The notes: generated by a model from the sequence alone, not told the origin. DNA of 32,699 nt from Phycisphaerae bacterium (GCA_030432035.1 JAUIHO010000032.1:1-32699); one strand, 5' to 3'. Counted from the first letter of the stretch, positions 14,771-22,430 are shown. Made by a program: numbers and translations.

Positions 14771-15937
14771 ATGGCGATTCAGACGCAGATGGACGTGGAA
14801 CAGGCCGTTAAGAGCCGCTATTCGGGCGGCGCCAAGCAGGTCGAAGAAGGCCTATGCTGCCCGTCATCCACCTATGACCCGCGATTTCTCGACGTCATCC
14901 CGCAGGAAATCATCGAAAAAGACTACGGCTGCGGCGACCCGACCCAATGGGCGGCGAGCGGCGACGTGGTGCTCGATCTGGGCTCGGGCGGCGGCAAGGC
15001 CTGCTACATCATTTCACAGCGCATCGGGGCCAAGGGGCAGGTTATCGGCATCGACATGAACGACGACATGCTCGGGCTGGCAAGAAAGTATCAGTCCGAA
15101 ATCGCCGGCAAAATCGGCTACGACAACGTCTCCTTCCGCAAGGCGCGTATACAAGATCTCAAACTCGACCTCGATAAGGCCGCCGCATGGCTGGCCGAGC
15201 AACCGGTCAAAACCGTCGACGACATGGCGGCTTACGACGCCTGGTGCGAAAAACAGATGGACGCCGAACCGGTGGTCGCGTCCGACAGTGTCGATCTGAT
15301 TGTTTCCAACTGCGTGTTGAATTTGGTGAAGCCCGCCGACAAGGCACAGCTCTTTCGAGAAATGTTTCGCGTACTCAAGCGCGGCGGTCGCGCCGTTATC
15401 AGCGACGTCGTGAGCGACGAAGATGTGCCCGACCACATGCAGCGCGACGAGAATCTTTGGAGCGGTTGTATCAGCGGCGCGTATCGCGAAGACCTATTCT
15501 TGAAAGCCTTTGAAGACGCCGGTTTCCACGGTGTCGAAGTCTTGAATTTCGAATCGCAACCGTGGCAGACGGTCGAAGGCATCGAGTTCCGCTCGATGAC
15601 CGTGCGCGCGTACAAGGGCAAGCAAGGCCCCTGCTTCGAACACAATCAAGCGGTGATGTATAAGGGTCCCTTCTCGGCAGTAACGGACGACGACAACCAT
15701 CGTTACCCGCGCGGCGTGCGCATTGCCGTTTGCAAGAAGACCTTCGACTTACTTCGAACCGGTCCATACGCCGAGCAGTTCGCATTCATCGAGCCGCGCG
15801 AAGCAGTGGACGCGACTAACGCCAAGGAGTTCGACTGTCGCCGCACGGCCGTCCGCAATCCGCGCGAAACCAAGGGCATGGAATACAACGCCACGACGGA
15901 AGCGGAATCGTGTTGCGGGCCGGAAGGGTGCTGCTAA
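14771..15937 (+). CDS. arsM: arsenite S-adenosylmethionine methyltransferase with C-terminal Cys cluster
   Basis: 388 residues. SAM-binding motif VLDLGSGGGKACYI (67-80) and the ArsM landmarks: GLCC (Cys29/30), DYGCGDP (Cys54), VSNCVLNL (Cys181) and SGCISGAYREDL (Cys233), which correspond to the As(III)-binding cysteines of the family. It converts arsenite to methylated arsenicals in the cytosol. Between DL (130) and SVDLIVSNC there is an extra ~40-residue helical insert. The C-terminal domain (SMTVRAYKGKQGPCFEHNQAV onwards) is shared with longer ArsM proteins, and the protein ends in CCGPEGCC, a thiol-rich metal-binding-like tail. Start ATG 14771 has GAGGAG 10 nt upstream. It stands alone, with no arsR, arsB or arsS beside it, and is divergent from rpsP. 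Confidence 0.92.
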   Translation: MAIQTQMDVEQAVKSRYSGGAKQVEEGLCCPSSTYDPRFLDVIPQEIIEKDYGCGDPTQWAASGDVVLDLGSGGGKACYIISQRIGAKGQVIGIDMNDDMLGLARKYQSEIAGKIGYDNVSFRKARIQDLKLDLDKAAAWLAEQPVKTVDDMAAYDAWCEKQMDAEPVVASDSVDLIVSNCVLNLVKPADKAQLFREMFRVLKRGGRAVISDVVSDEDVPDHMQRDENLWSGCISGAYREDLFLKAFEDAGFHGVEVLNFESQPWQTVEGIEFRSMTVRAYKGKQGPCFEHNQAVMYKGPFSAVTDDDNHRYPRGVRIAVCKKTFDLLRTGPYAEQFAFIEPREAVDATNAKEFDCRRTAVRNPRETKGMEYNATTEAESCCGPEGCC

Positions 15938-16033
15938 ATAAAGGTGTAATCGAATGTGTTTCGCGTGATTGCCTCAAGCTGTGTTACGCCAAACAGAACC
16001 GCGCCCGTAACAACATTATTATGCACGAAATTC

Positions 16034-16048
16034 ACGCGGCGGCTCAGA
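16034..16048. repeat. degenerate REP-like half element
   Basis: The 15-base run ACGCGGCGGCTCAGA here is identical to bases 20959-20973, where it forms one arm of a REP-like hairpin. Only the head and one arm are kept. It lies in the short gap between arsM and the convergent gene below. Confidence 0.3.
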
Positions 16049-16084
16049 TTCATCGATACACGTCACTCAGCAAGATAGAGAATC

Positions 16085-16777
16085 TCAAGAGCGAACTTTA
16101 TACGTCTTCGTCCGCGCGTGGTTGCCGTCTGCGCGCATGTGCCAGCGCATGGGGCGAAAGCGCGATTCACTTAGCTTCGTCAATATTGGCACGCCATCGG
16201 CTCGATCGAAATCGCAACGATCAATGAAGCTATCAAACGGCGAAAACACCGTCTCACCCCATATTCGCACCTGCAGCCACTTGATCGCGTCGGTTGGACG
16301 GCGTCGCGGCAGGAACAGTGGAAAGATGCCGTCGAAGGACTCGCAGGACTCGGGTTCGCGCTCGGACCAACCAACGTGCAAGGCCGGGGTACTTGCGCTG
16401 CCCATTCGATACGTCCAATTCGGTTTTAGATCCATCGTAATCTCTTTGCGAAAGCCATACGGTAGCCCGAACCACTTGTCTTCAAAGAAGCAGATGAAGC
16501 GCGACGCGTTAAACGCGCTCAGGATGAAGAGGCCCTCTTGCTTTTCACCAAACGTGCTGCGTGCCGTGATCATCACCGAGATATCGAGAAATTTGGAAAA
16601 TCCCCATTTTGCGGCAAGCCCAGTGATCAACAGTTGGGCAAAGCCGTCGACCTCGACCGGCTCAACCGGCTGGTCGGCCAGTTCGTTGCGCCACCAATCC
16701 AGATCGGCGGCGCCGAATAAGCCGAGTTCGCATACGTGATTGAGTTCAGCGATGAATTTGGGAGATGGGGACGCCAT
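16085..16777 (-). CDS. conserved-looking protein of unknown function
   Basis: 230 residues, start ATG 16777 supported by GAGGTG 6 nt upstream. Soluble, without signal peptide or membrane helix. An N-terminal helical segment (FIAELNHVCELGLFGAADLDWW) is followed by beta-rich sequence including FILSAFNASRFICFFEDKWF, GLPYGFRKEITMDL and IFPLFLPRR. The pattern is loosely like DUF2071/acetoacetate-decarboxylase-type folds, but I see no catalytic signature and do not assign a function. Convergent with arsM (147-bp gap). Possible alternative starts are not supported. Its codon use is like the neighbours. Confidence 0.7.
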   Translation of the reverse strand: MASPSPKFIAELNHVCELGLFGAADLDWWRNELADQPVEPVEVDGFAQLLITGLAAKWGFSKFLDISVMITARSTFGEKQEGLFILSAFNASRFICFFEDKWFGLPYGFRKEITMDLKPNWTYRMGSASTPALHVGWSEREPESCESFDGIFPLFLPRRRPTDAIKWLQVRIWGETVFSPFDSFIDRCDFDRADGVPILTKLSESRFRPMRWHMRADGNHARTKTYKVRS

Positions 16778-16896
16778 GCGTGCACCTCGATTGGAGTGTT
16801 TTTTTGTCTCCGCGATGCAATGATAACGAAAAGTCTACGCTTGAAAAATTGAGTGATTCATGAGTTTGGGGGAACGGAAAGCAGTACCATTAATCC

Positions 16897-17122
16897 GAGC
16901 CGCGCCCGTCAGGAAGCGGTCCACTCTGGAAGTCGCGGGATGCTCAGCAGCGCGAGTCGGCATTCGGAATACAATCCGAACAGTTCGCCGTACGATTACA
17001 ATTCGCAGTGTCAAGTTACGAACCAAATAAGATGGCCCGTAATTTTTGTCTCATCCAAACATGTCTGTTACCGGCGCTTCCTATGCGTGGCCACCGTGAC
17101 CGCTTCCTGACGGGCGCGGCTC
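16897..17122. mobile_element. 226-bp non-coding element with 25-bp perfect terminal inverted repeats (MITE/BIME-like)
   Basis: Bases 16897-16921 and 17098-17122 are exact reverse complements over 25 nt, beginning GAGCCGCGCCCGTCAGG. The ends share the AGAGCCGCG-type head of the REP hairpins near 19.3-20.0 kb. The ~176-bp interior has no reading frame of interest. It is placed between the unknown gene and cstA. This fits a miniature inverted-repeat element or a REP pair; no clear target-site duplication is visible. Confidence 0.6.
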
Positions 17123-17125
17123 TGA

Positions 17126-17147
17126 TCTAGCTCGTCCGCGAGCTAGA
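17126..17147. repeat. 9-bp hairpin with TCCG tetraloop upstream of cstA
   Basis: TCTAGCTCG (17126-17134) and CGAGCTAGA (17139-17147) pair perfectly around TCCG, a UNCG-type loop. It directly abuts the end of the inverted-repeat element and lies 52 bp before cstA. A T-run follows only 13 bases later, so it is not a clean terminator; repeat or regulatory hairpin are both possible. Confidence 0.45.
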
Positions 17148-17198
17148 CATGTCCCATGGAATTTTTTCGTGGCAGAGTTTGCCTTAAGATAAATCAGT

Positions 17199-19262
17199 AT
17201 GGACACCCTTCTCATCGCGCTTGGCACGCTCGGGCTGTATCTCGTCGCCTATCACACCTACGGTCGTTGGCTATCGCGCAAGTTATTTAAACTCGATGCG
17301 AACGCGACCGTGCCGTCACGTGAGCTGGCCGATGGGCACGACTATGTGCCGACGAAGAAAGAAATCATCTTCGGCCATCACTTCACCAGTATCGCCGGGA
17401 CCGGGCCGATCGTAGGGCCGGCGTTGGCCGTGATTTGGGGATGGGTGCCGGCGCTGATATGGGTCTTGGTCGGCAGCATTTTCATCGGGGCGGTGCATGA
17501 CTTCGGCGCGTTGGTCGTCTCAATGCGCAATCGCGGGCAAACGATCGGTGAAGTTGCCGGTCGCCTGATTAACCCGCGTGTGAAGATTCTCTTTTTGTTG
17601 ATTCTGTTCTTGGCGCTAACGATCGTCTTGGCGATCTTCGGCTTGGTGATTGCGTCAATCTTCGCACTCTACCCGGCGGCTGTGTTGAGCGTGTGGTTGG
17701 AAATCCCGCTGGCATTGATCATGGGCTGGCTGGTCTATCGCGAGGGTAAGTCACCGCACGCCCCCGCTGTCATTGCGCTGTTGTTGATGATGGCCGCGAT
17801 CGTGTTGGCCGTGTACGTTCCGGCCATTCAATTGGCCTTGCAACCCTTCGATCTCTCGCTCGCCGGTAACACGTTTACGATCTCGCCCGTGGTCATGTGG
17901 ACGCTGATTCTGTTCGTCTATTGCTACATCGCTTCGACCATGCCGGTCTGGCGTTTGTTGCAGCCGCGCGATTACATCAATAGCCATCAATTGGTGCTAT
18001 GTTTGGCGTTGATCGTCTTCGGCATCGGCGCGGCGACATTCTTCCACGAGGGCGGTGCCCCCATTGTCGCGCCGGCTGTACAAACCCATCCCGCCGGCGC
18101 GCCGCCCATCATGCCGTTCCTGTTCGTCACCATCGCCTGCGGCGCGATCAGCGGTTTTCACTGCCTCGTCAGCAGTGGCACCAGCAGCAAACAAATCGCC
18201 TGCGAAACCGACGCGCAGTTTGTTGGATACGGTTCGATGCTGACGGAAGGGTTTCTGGCGGTGTTGGTGATCTTGGCCTGTTGTGCGGGGCTGGGGTTGG
18301 GATCGGTAGCAAACGCGGGCAAATTCAATGCAGTTTCGTCGCTGGCTGATTTCGACAGATACGAGTTTGGCTCATTCAAAGACGCTAATGGCGAAGTAAA
18401 AAAAGTTTATGTTGATAAAGACTACCGTGGAACGTTGACATATTTCATTGGCGATCATTGGTTGTTCTATCAAGGGAAAGTTGAAAACGTAAAACATGAC
18501 CTAAGCGGTGGTGCGGTCGAATTCTTATCTAATAGACCGGCTGCTAAGTTCTACGGCTTCCCAGCTTGGCAAACACGCTACCACTCCTGGTCCGCCAGCA
18601 GCGGCCTTGCCCCCAAGGTCGGTGCCTTCGTCGATGGTGCGGGAAACTTCGTCGCGGCGCTGGGCATACCGCGGCCCGTGGCCATTGCCATCATGGCCGT
18701 GCTCGTCGCATCGTTTGCCGCCACTACGCTGGATACCGCCACGCGTTTGCAGCGTTATGTGATACAAGAACTCGCGACGACGGTGCGCGTGCAACCGTTG
18801 ACCACCAAGCACGGCGCGACGGCGTTTGCGTTGGTCACTGCCGCCATCGTGGCCGCCGTGCCGCCGCCGGGCATGACATGGGCAACGGGCATGGGCAAAG
18901 GCGGCTTAACGCTCTGGCCCGTCTTCGGCGCAACGAATCAATTGCTCGCGGGCTTGGCATTTATGGTCATCGCGTTCTACCTCGCGCGTCGCAAGTTGCC
19001 GACATGGTTCATCATCGGCCCGGCGATATTGATGTTGGGCGTGCCGCTGTGGGCGATGGCTTACGAACTCGGCCTCGGTAATGAGAGCGGCGGCTGGATC
19101 GCGAAAGGTCAATGGCACCTCGTCGCCACGGCCATCGTTATTCTCATTTTACAACTATGGATGATCGCCGAAGCCCTGCGGCTCTGGCCGCGTATTAAGG
19201 GCGTGTTGGAAGCGGAGTTACCGCCGATGCGAAGAGGGTTTGAGGTGATCGTTGAGGAATGA
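17199..19262 (+). CDS. cstA: carbon starvation protein CstA-type transporter
   Basis: 687 residues, polytopic inner-membrane protein with more than a dozen hydrophobic segments. Family blocks: AYHTYGRWLSRKLF, DYVPTKKEIIFGHHFTSIAGTGPIVGPALAVIWGW, GAVHDFGALVVSMRNRG, ISGFHCLVSSGTSSKQIACETDA and AATTLDTATRLQRYV. CstA/BtsT-type proteins import peptides or pyruvate when carbon is scarce. Residues ~385-450 (FKDANGEVKKVYVDKDYRG...LSNRPAAK) are a hydrophilic insertion in an extramembrane loop whose DNA is visibly AT-richer than the flanks. Start ATG 17199 lacks a good Shine-Dalgarno. A monocistronic gene; no btsSR-like regulators nearby. Confidence 0.95.
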   Translation: MDTLLIALGTLGLYLVAYHTYGRWLSRKLFKLDANATVPSRELADGHDYVPTKKEIIFGHHFTSIAGTGPIVGPALAVIWGWVPALIWVLVGSIFIGAVHDFGALVVSMRNRGQTIGEVAGRLINPRVKILFLLILFLALTIVLAIFGLVIASIFALYPAAVLSVWLEIPLALIMGWLVYREGKSPHAPAVIALLLMMAAIVLAVYVPAIQLALQPFDLSLAGNTFTISPVVMWTLILFVYCYIASTMPVWRLLQPRDYINSHQLVLCLALIVFGIGAATFFHEGGAPIVAPAVQTHPAGAPPIMPFLFVTIACGAISGFHCLVSSGTSSKQIACETDAQFVGYGSMLTEGFLAVLVILACCAGLGLGSVANAGKFNAVSSLADFDRYEFGSFKDANGEVKKVYVDKDYRGTLTYFIGDHWLFYQGKVENVKHDLSGGAVEFLSNRPAAKFYGFPAWQTRYHSWSASSGLAPKVGAFVDGAGNFVAALGIPRPVAIAIMAVLVASFAATTLDTATRLQRYVIQELATTVRVQPLTTKHGATAFALVTAAIVAAVPPPGMTWATGMGKGGLTLWPVFGATNQLLAGLAFMVIAFYLARRKLPTWFIIGPAILMLGVPLWAMAYELGLGNESGGWIAKGQWHLVATAIVILILQLWMIAEALRLWPRIKGVLEAELPPMRRGFEVIVEE

Positions 19263-19306
19263 AAAGTCAGAGAAGCAACATTTAATTGACGCATGCGATG
19301 TTCGAC

Positions 19307-19332
19307 AAAAAAACAGTGTTGCGTGCAACACT
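19307..19332 (-). terminator. intrinsic terminator downstream of the RAYT pseudogene
   Basis: On the minus strand, arms AGTGTTGC and GCAACACT (19315-19332) form a tight hairpin followed after one G by seven T residues. It would stop transcription from the transposase before it runs antisense into cstA. Confidence 0.65.
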
Positions 19333-19333
19333 T

Positions 19334-19358
19334 CAGAGCCGCGGCCTGTGGCCGCATG
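19334..19358 (+). repeat. REP element, copy 1
   Basis: Head CAGAGCC followed by the hairpin GCGGCC-TGT-GGCCGC and CATG. It lies beyond the 3' end of the RAYT pseudogene and is inverted relative to copies 2 and 3. Confidence 0.7.
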
Positions 19359-19393
19359 AATTCCTCGCGCAAGCCAGATTACCAAGCGACGAT

Positions 19394-19875
19394 TCATCGT
19401 TTCGTCGCACGCTGCCGCTCAATATAAGAATACGCCGTGCGGAGATACGGCTTCTTCCAAACGTGCTTAATGCTACCACCAACGGCCCACCATCGTGGTC
19501 GAAACTCATCGGGCCAGCGAGCCGTCAATTCTTGCCCCAGCCATGTCTTCAACCATTTGCGAAATCCTTCCCCGCGCGATCAGATGAAAGCAGCACATGC
19601 ACGTGATCGGGTTGGGCGGCGCAGATGTGGTATTCCCATCCGCCACGCTTACAAATCGCCAGCATCGTCGCTTCGATAAACTCACGTTGAGTATCGATCA
19701 AAACAACGGGCGTGGCGACCATCGAATCGCGTTCGAACCTTTGCCTCAGCGGATCGGTTTCGACAAACGGCGTGCCAAATTGGTTGTAATGACGCTCGAC
19801 AGTTCCGCGCGGATCACCATGCAAGCGCGTGCCGTAAGTGCCGAACGTGATGTGGTAAGCGAGTGGAAATTTCAT
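19394..19875 (-). pseudogene. REP-associated tyrosine transposase (RAYT, IS200-like), frameshifted
   Basis: The N-terminal part (19875 to ~19560) encodes FPLAYHITFGTYGTRLHGDP, the usual RAYT opening, through the HUH motif PDHVHVLLSSDR. After GKDF the frame hits a TGA at 19549-19551. Shifting by one base restores RKWLKTWLGQELTARW, GGSIKHVWKK and YSYIERQ (with the likely catalytic Tyr) to a TGA at 19394-19396. A one-base loss (CC to C near 19558) explains it. RAYTs nick and move REP hairpins as single strands; cognate hairpins lie on both sides. It is either inactive, a sequencing error, or relies on frameshifting. Confidence 0.85.
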
Positions 19876-19930
19876 AAATTCCGATTCATTGTATTAATTC
19901 GCATGGGAATGGGAATCGGCGCGTGATCTA

Positions 19931-19955
19931 CATGCGGCCACAGGCCGCAGCTCTG
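19931..19955 (-). repeat. REP element, copy 2
   Basis: On the minus strand identical to copy 1 except one C-to-T change in the head (CAGAGCT). It lies 56 bp upstream of the RAYT start codon. Confidence 0.7.
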
Positions 19956-20015
19956 ACGTTTTCTTCGCGACCTTGACTCGCGTGGCTTGGCGACGCTTTG
20001 TCCGCGGTCGCCATT

Positions 20016-20039
20016 ATGCGGCCACAGGCCGCGGCTCTG
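20016..20039 (-). repeat. REP element, copy 3
   Basis: On the minus strand identical to copy 1 over 24 bases, 60 bp beyond copy 2 and in the same orientation. Copies 2 and 3 as a direct pair and copy 1 inverted bracket the transposase gene. Confidence 0.7.
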
Positions 20040-20097
20040 CCGTTCAGCCGTTCTGCTGAACAAACACTCCAATAGGCTCGTCGCCATCCCTTCACTT

Positions 20098-20116
20098 CTT
20101 TCAATATTTATGAAAA
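20098..20116. promoter_or_regulatory. operator-like palindrome 1 upstream of the GbsR-type gene
   Basis: CTTTCA-7-TGAAAA, one mismatch from the perfect palindrome at 20151-20170. It lies immediately upstream of the -35 hexamer. A further CTTTCA half-site occurs at 20118-20123. Confidence 0.4.
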
Positions 20117-20119
20117 CCT

Positions 20120-20149
20120 TTCACGCTTTCTAGCGCTCGCTGCTATATT
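20120..20149 (+). promoter_or_regulatory. promoter of the GbsR-type regulator
   Basis: TTCACG (20120-20125), 18-base spacer, TATATT (20144-20149). The start point would fall inside the downstream palindrome, so the two palindromes flank the promoter. Confidence 0.5.
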
Positions 20150-20150
20150 C

Positions 20151-20170
20151 CTTTCAGAGATTATTGAAAG
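20151..20170. promoter_or_regulatory. operator-like palindrome 2 overlapping the predicted transcription start
   Basis: Perfect inverted repeat CTTTCA-8-TGAAAG, directly after the -10 box. Its position is that of a repressor site; autoregulation by the adjacent winged-helix protein is the simplest reading. Confidence 0.45.
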
Positions 20171-20206
20171 AAACAGTTGCACCGCCTTTGAAAAGGAGAC
20201 CGCAAC

Positions 20207-20785
20207 ATGGTTGATAAGACGCCCTCCGCCGACATTCCGGCCTTACCCACGCCACTCGAACAATCCAAGGCTCAATTCATCCGCCGCTGGGGCGAGATGG
20301 GCGGCTATTGGGGGATCAACCGTACGATGGCCGAGATTCACGCCTTGCTGTTTGTCTCGACCGAGCCGATCTGCACGGACGACGTGATGGCCAAGCTGAT
20401 GATCTCGCGCGGCAATGCGTCGATGAACCTGCGATCACTCGTCGACTGGGGGCTCATCGAACGCATTCACCTGCGCGGCGACCGAAAGGAATATTTCGTT
20501 TGCCGTACCGACGTGTGGGAGATGTTTGAAACGATTGTGCGTCAGCGTCGCCGCCGTGAGGTGGAGCCGATTGTCGAAACGATCGAGCACTGCAAGGCAA
20601 TGGTAAACGACATTAAACCTAAGGCTGCGGATGCCGACGCGGAAGACGTGCAAGTTTACAAGCAACGTCTCGACGAGATGCACAAGTTTCTCGATGCCTT
20701 CGGCACCATCGTCGATCTGATGGTCAAACTCGGCCCCGGCAGCTTGCAGCGACTCAGCGGCATGATGACGAAGCTTGTAAAATGA
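20207..20785 (+). CDS. GbsR/MarR-like transcriptional regulator
   Basis: 192 residues; start ATG 20207 with AAAAGGAG 8 nt upstream. An N-terminal helix (KAQFIRRWGEMGGYWGINRTMAEIHALLFVS) leads into a winged helix (TDDVMAKLMISRGNASMNLRSLVDWGLIERIHLRGDRKEYF), the arrangement of the GbsR family; the C-terminal half is helical and may dimerise. GbsR in Bacillus represses choline/glycine-betaine genes, while homologues control varied functions. No osmolyte gene is adjacent. Two CTTTCA...TGAAAG palindromes around its own promoter suggest autoregulation. No ligand-binding motif is identifiable. Confidence 0.85.
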   Translation: MVDKTPSADIPALPTPLEQSKAQFIRRWGEMGGYWGINRTMAEIHALLFVSTEPICTDDVMAKLMISRGNASMNLRSLVDWGLIERIHLRGDRKEYFVCRTDVWEMFETIVRQRRRREVEPIVETIEHCKAMVNDIKPKAADADAEDVQVYKQRLDEMHKFLDAFGTIVDLMVKLGPGSLQRLSGMMTKLVK

Positions 20786-20946
20786 GCCGAGAAGAAAGCG
20801 GCGCGGTCGCGCTGTTGAAGATGTTTGAATCGACGGGAGAAACGAATACGCGGAGAGGCAACGAGCGACTTCTGGTGGAGTGCAGCATTGTTAATTTGCG
20901 AAACGCCGCGACTTCGAGTGCCAAACTTTGTTGGAGCACTTGATTC

Positions 20947-20975
20947 GTCGCCGCGTGGACGCGGCGGCTCAGAAT
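20947..20975 (-). repeat. REP-like hairpin of a second sequence type
   Basis: CGCCGCG (20949-20955), loop TGGA, CGCGGCG (20960-20966), followed on the plus strand by GCTCAGA. Read on the minus strand it has a TCTGAGCC head then the hairpin, the same head-plus-hairpin plan as the CAGAGCC REPs. Located between the convergent GbsR-type and zinc-ribbon genes; it lacks a T-run, so it is not an obvious terminator. Confidence 0.45.
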
Positions 20976-21025
20976 CTTGTCCCGTGCAATACGCCATTCG
21001 GCTCGTCATTCCGCCGCAATGCACG

Positions 21026-21202
21026 TTACGCCGTTTCCGCTTCCGTCTCTTCGCCGACGACCTTAGCCTTAACTTCGCCACCACCGACGAGCCTTAATTC
21101 CATCGTCTTACCCGTACGCGAACAGGTCATGTGAATAATGGTTTCGGGCATGTCGAGCACGTGTGATTCGTTGCACGCCGGGCAGGTAAATCGAACTTGC
21201 AT
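21026..21202 (-). CDS. 58-residue zinc-ribbon-like protein
   Basis: Start ATG 21202 with GGAG 10 nt upstream; product begins MQVRFTCPACNESHVLDMP, continues IIHMTCSRTGKTMELRLVGG and ends in an acidic tail. CPAC plus a third Cys and nearby His residues suggest a partial zinc knuckle: the expected fourth Cys is Thr (CSRT). Cytosolic, function unknown; resembles short zinc-finger-domain proteins common in planctomycetes. A longer in-frame extension upstream lacks protein-like composition. It is divergent from the epimerase gene. Confidence 0.65.
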   Translation of the reverse strand: MQVRFTCPACNESHVLDMPETIIHMTCSRTGKTMELRLVGGGEVKAKVVGEETEAETA

Positions 21203-21362
21203 CGCGAAGGTTCTCCGAGCGATTGACTGCGTGTGCGACGCCGGAAACCGACATCGCGTGTGGACCATTTTTCCAACGGGGACTATCATCCGCCGCGCGG
21301 TGAAAATGTCCAATCGCGCCGCCTGTTAGCGGCCCAAATTTCTCACGAGGAGAGCTTCGGAT

Positions 21363-22406
21363 ATGTCCGACGCCAGCGACAGCACCAATCCGGCCCCTAC
21401 CGACTCATTCGCCTCCAACACCGAAGGCAACTTTCTCACCCGAGTTTTCGTGACCGGCGGTACCGGCTTCGTCGGTCGCTACGTCGTGCGCGAGCTGGTC
21501 GCGCGCGGGCACAAGCCGGTCTGCCTGATTCGCGACGTCAGCAAATTCCGCAGCGTGTTCCCGGAACTGCCGCCGGATCGCTACGAACTGGTGCCTGGCG
21601 ATATGTTTGACGACGAGGCACTCGCCAAAGGCATTAGTGGTGCCGAGGCCGTGATTCATTTGGTCGGCATTATCGTCGAAGACGCCGTCAACGGTCAGAC
21701 GTTTGAGCGTGTGCATTTTCAAGGTGCCAAACGCGTGATCGATGCGACGGTTAAGGCGGGTGTGAAGCGGTACGTGCACATGTCGGCCCTTGGCACACGG
21801 GCAAACGCCGTCAGCGAATATCATAAAACCAAGTGGGCGGCGGAAACGTATCTGCGTGATACGAATCTCGACTACACGATATTTCGACCCAGCATCATTC
21901 ACGGACCCGACGGCGAATTCATGCAGATGATGAAGACATTCGTCTGCGATGCGACGGTGCCGGCGTTTGGGTTCCTGCCGTCGCCCTTCCCGGTGATTCC
22001 ATACTTCGGTGATGGCGAAAACAAGTTGCAACCCGTGTCGGTGCGAGATGTCGCGCATTGTTTTGTCGCCGCGCTGAGCGAGCCGGAAACGATCGGACAG
22101 GCATACGATCTGGGTGGGCCGGAGCCGTATTCTTGGAAGCGGCTCTATAGCACGGCGAAAGAATTGATCCCCTGCGCGAAGGCGTGGAAGCCGATGGTGA
22201 GCACGCCTGTACCGGTTGCGAAACTATTGGCACGCACGGTGATGAAGCTGCCGGTGCTACCAAAACAGTTGCGATTCAACGTGGGCCAAGTGCAGATGTC
22301 GCAAGAAGATTCGGTCTGCGACCCGAAGCCGGTGGAAGAAACATTCGGCATTCAGTTGCGCGACTTCCGCGAAGAGTTGAAGGTGTACGGCGGAGAGATC
22401 GGGTAG
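21363..22406 (+). CDS. NAD(P)-dependent epimerase, complex I NDUFA9-like
   Basis: 347 residues; GAGGAGAG about 7 nt before ATG 21363. Atypical short-chain dehydrogenase fold: VFVTGGTGFVGRYVVREL (28-45), acidic GDMFDD, VIHLVGI, active-site candidates Ser141 (MSALG) and Tyr153/Lys157 (YHKTK), and FRPSIIHGP. The EYHKTKWAAETYL and PVSVRDVA blocks are typical of the NDUFA9 subfamily of sugar-epimerase-like proteins, many of unknown substrate. Residues 1-25 precede the fold and are Ser/Asn-rich. Followed 115 bp later by a small membrane protein in the same direction. Confidence 0.9.
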   Translation: MSDASDSTNPAPTDSFASNTEGNFLTRVFVTGGTGFVGRYVVRELVARGHKPVCLIRDVSKFRSVFPELPPDRYELVPGDMFDDEALAKGISGAEAVIHLVGIIVEDAVNGQTFERVHFQGAKRVIDATVKAGVKRYVHMSALGTRANAVSEYHKTKWAAETYLRDTNLDYTIFRPSIIHGPDGEFMQMMKTFVCDATVPAFGFLPSPFPVIPYFGDGENKLQPVSVRDVAHCFVAALSEPETIGQAYDLGGPEPYSWKRLYSTAKELIPCAKAWKPMVSTPVPVAKLLARTVMKLPVLPKQLRFNVGQVQMSQEDSVCDPKPVEETFGIQLRDFREELKVYGGEIG

Positions 22407-22430
22407 TCGCGCGAACGACAATGTCCCCCA

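Noticed and set aside
16122..16739. 205-codon plus-strand frame
   Set aside because: Opposite the unknown 230-residue protein, which has a good Shine-Dalgarno and protein-like composition; this frame has neither.
16801..16807. T-run upstream of the unknown gene as a terminator
   Set aside because: No adjoining stem on either strand.
21405..22058. 217-codon minus-strand frame
   Set aside because: Antisense to the epimerase, His/Arg-rich and without a ribosome-binding site or family motifs.
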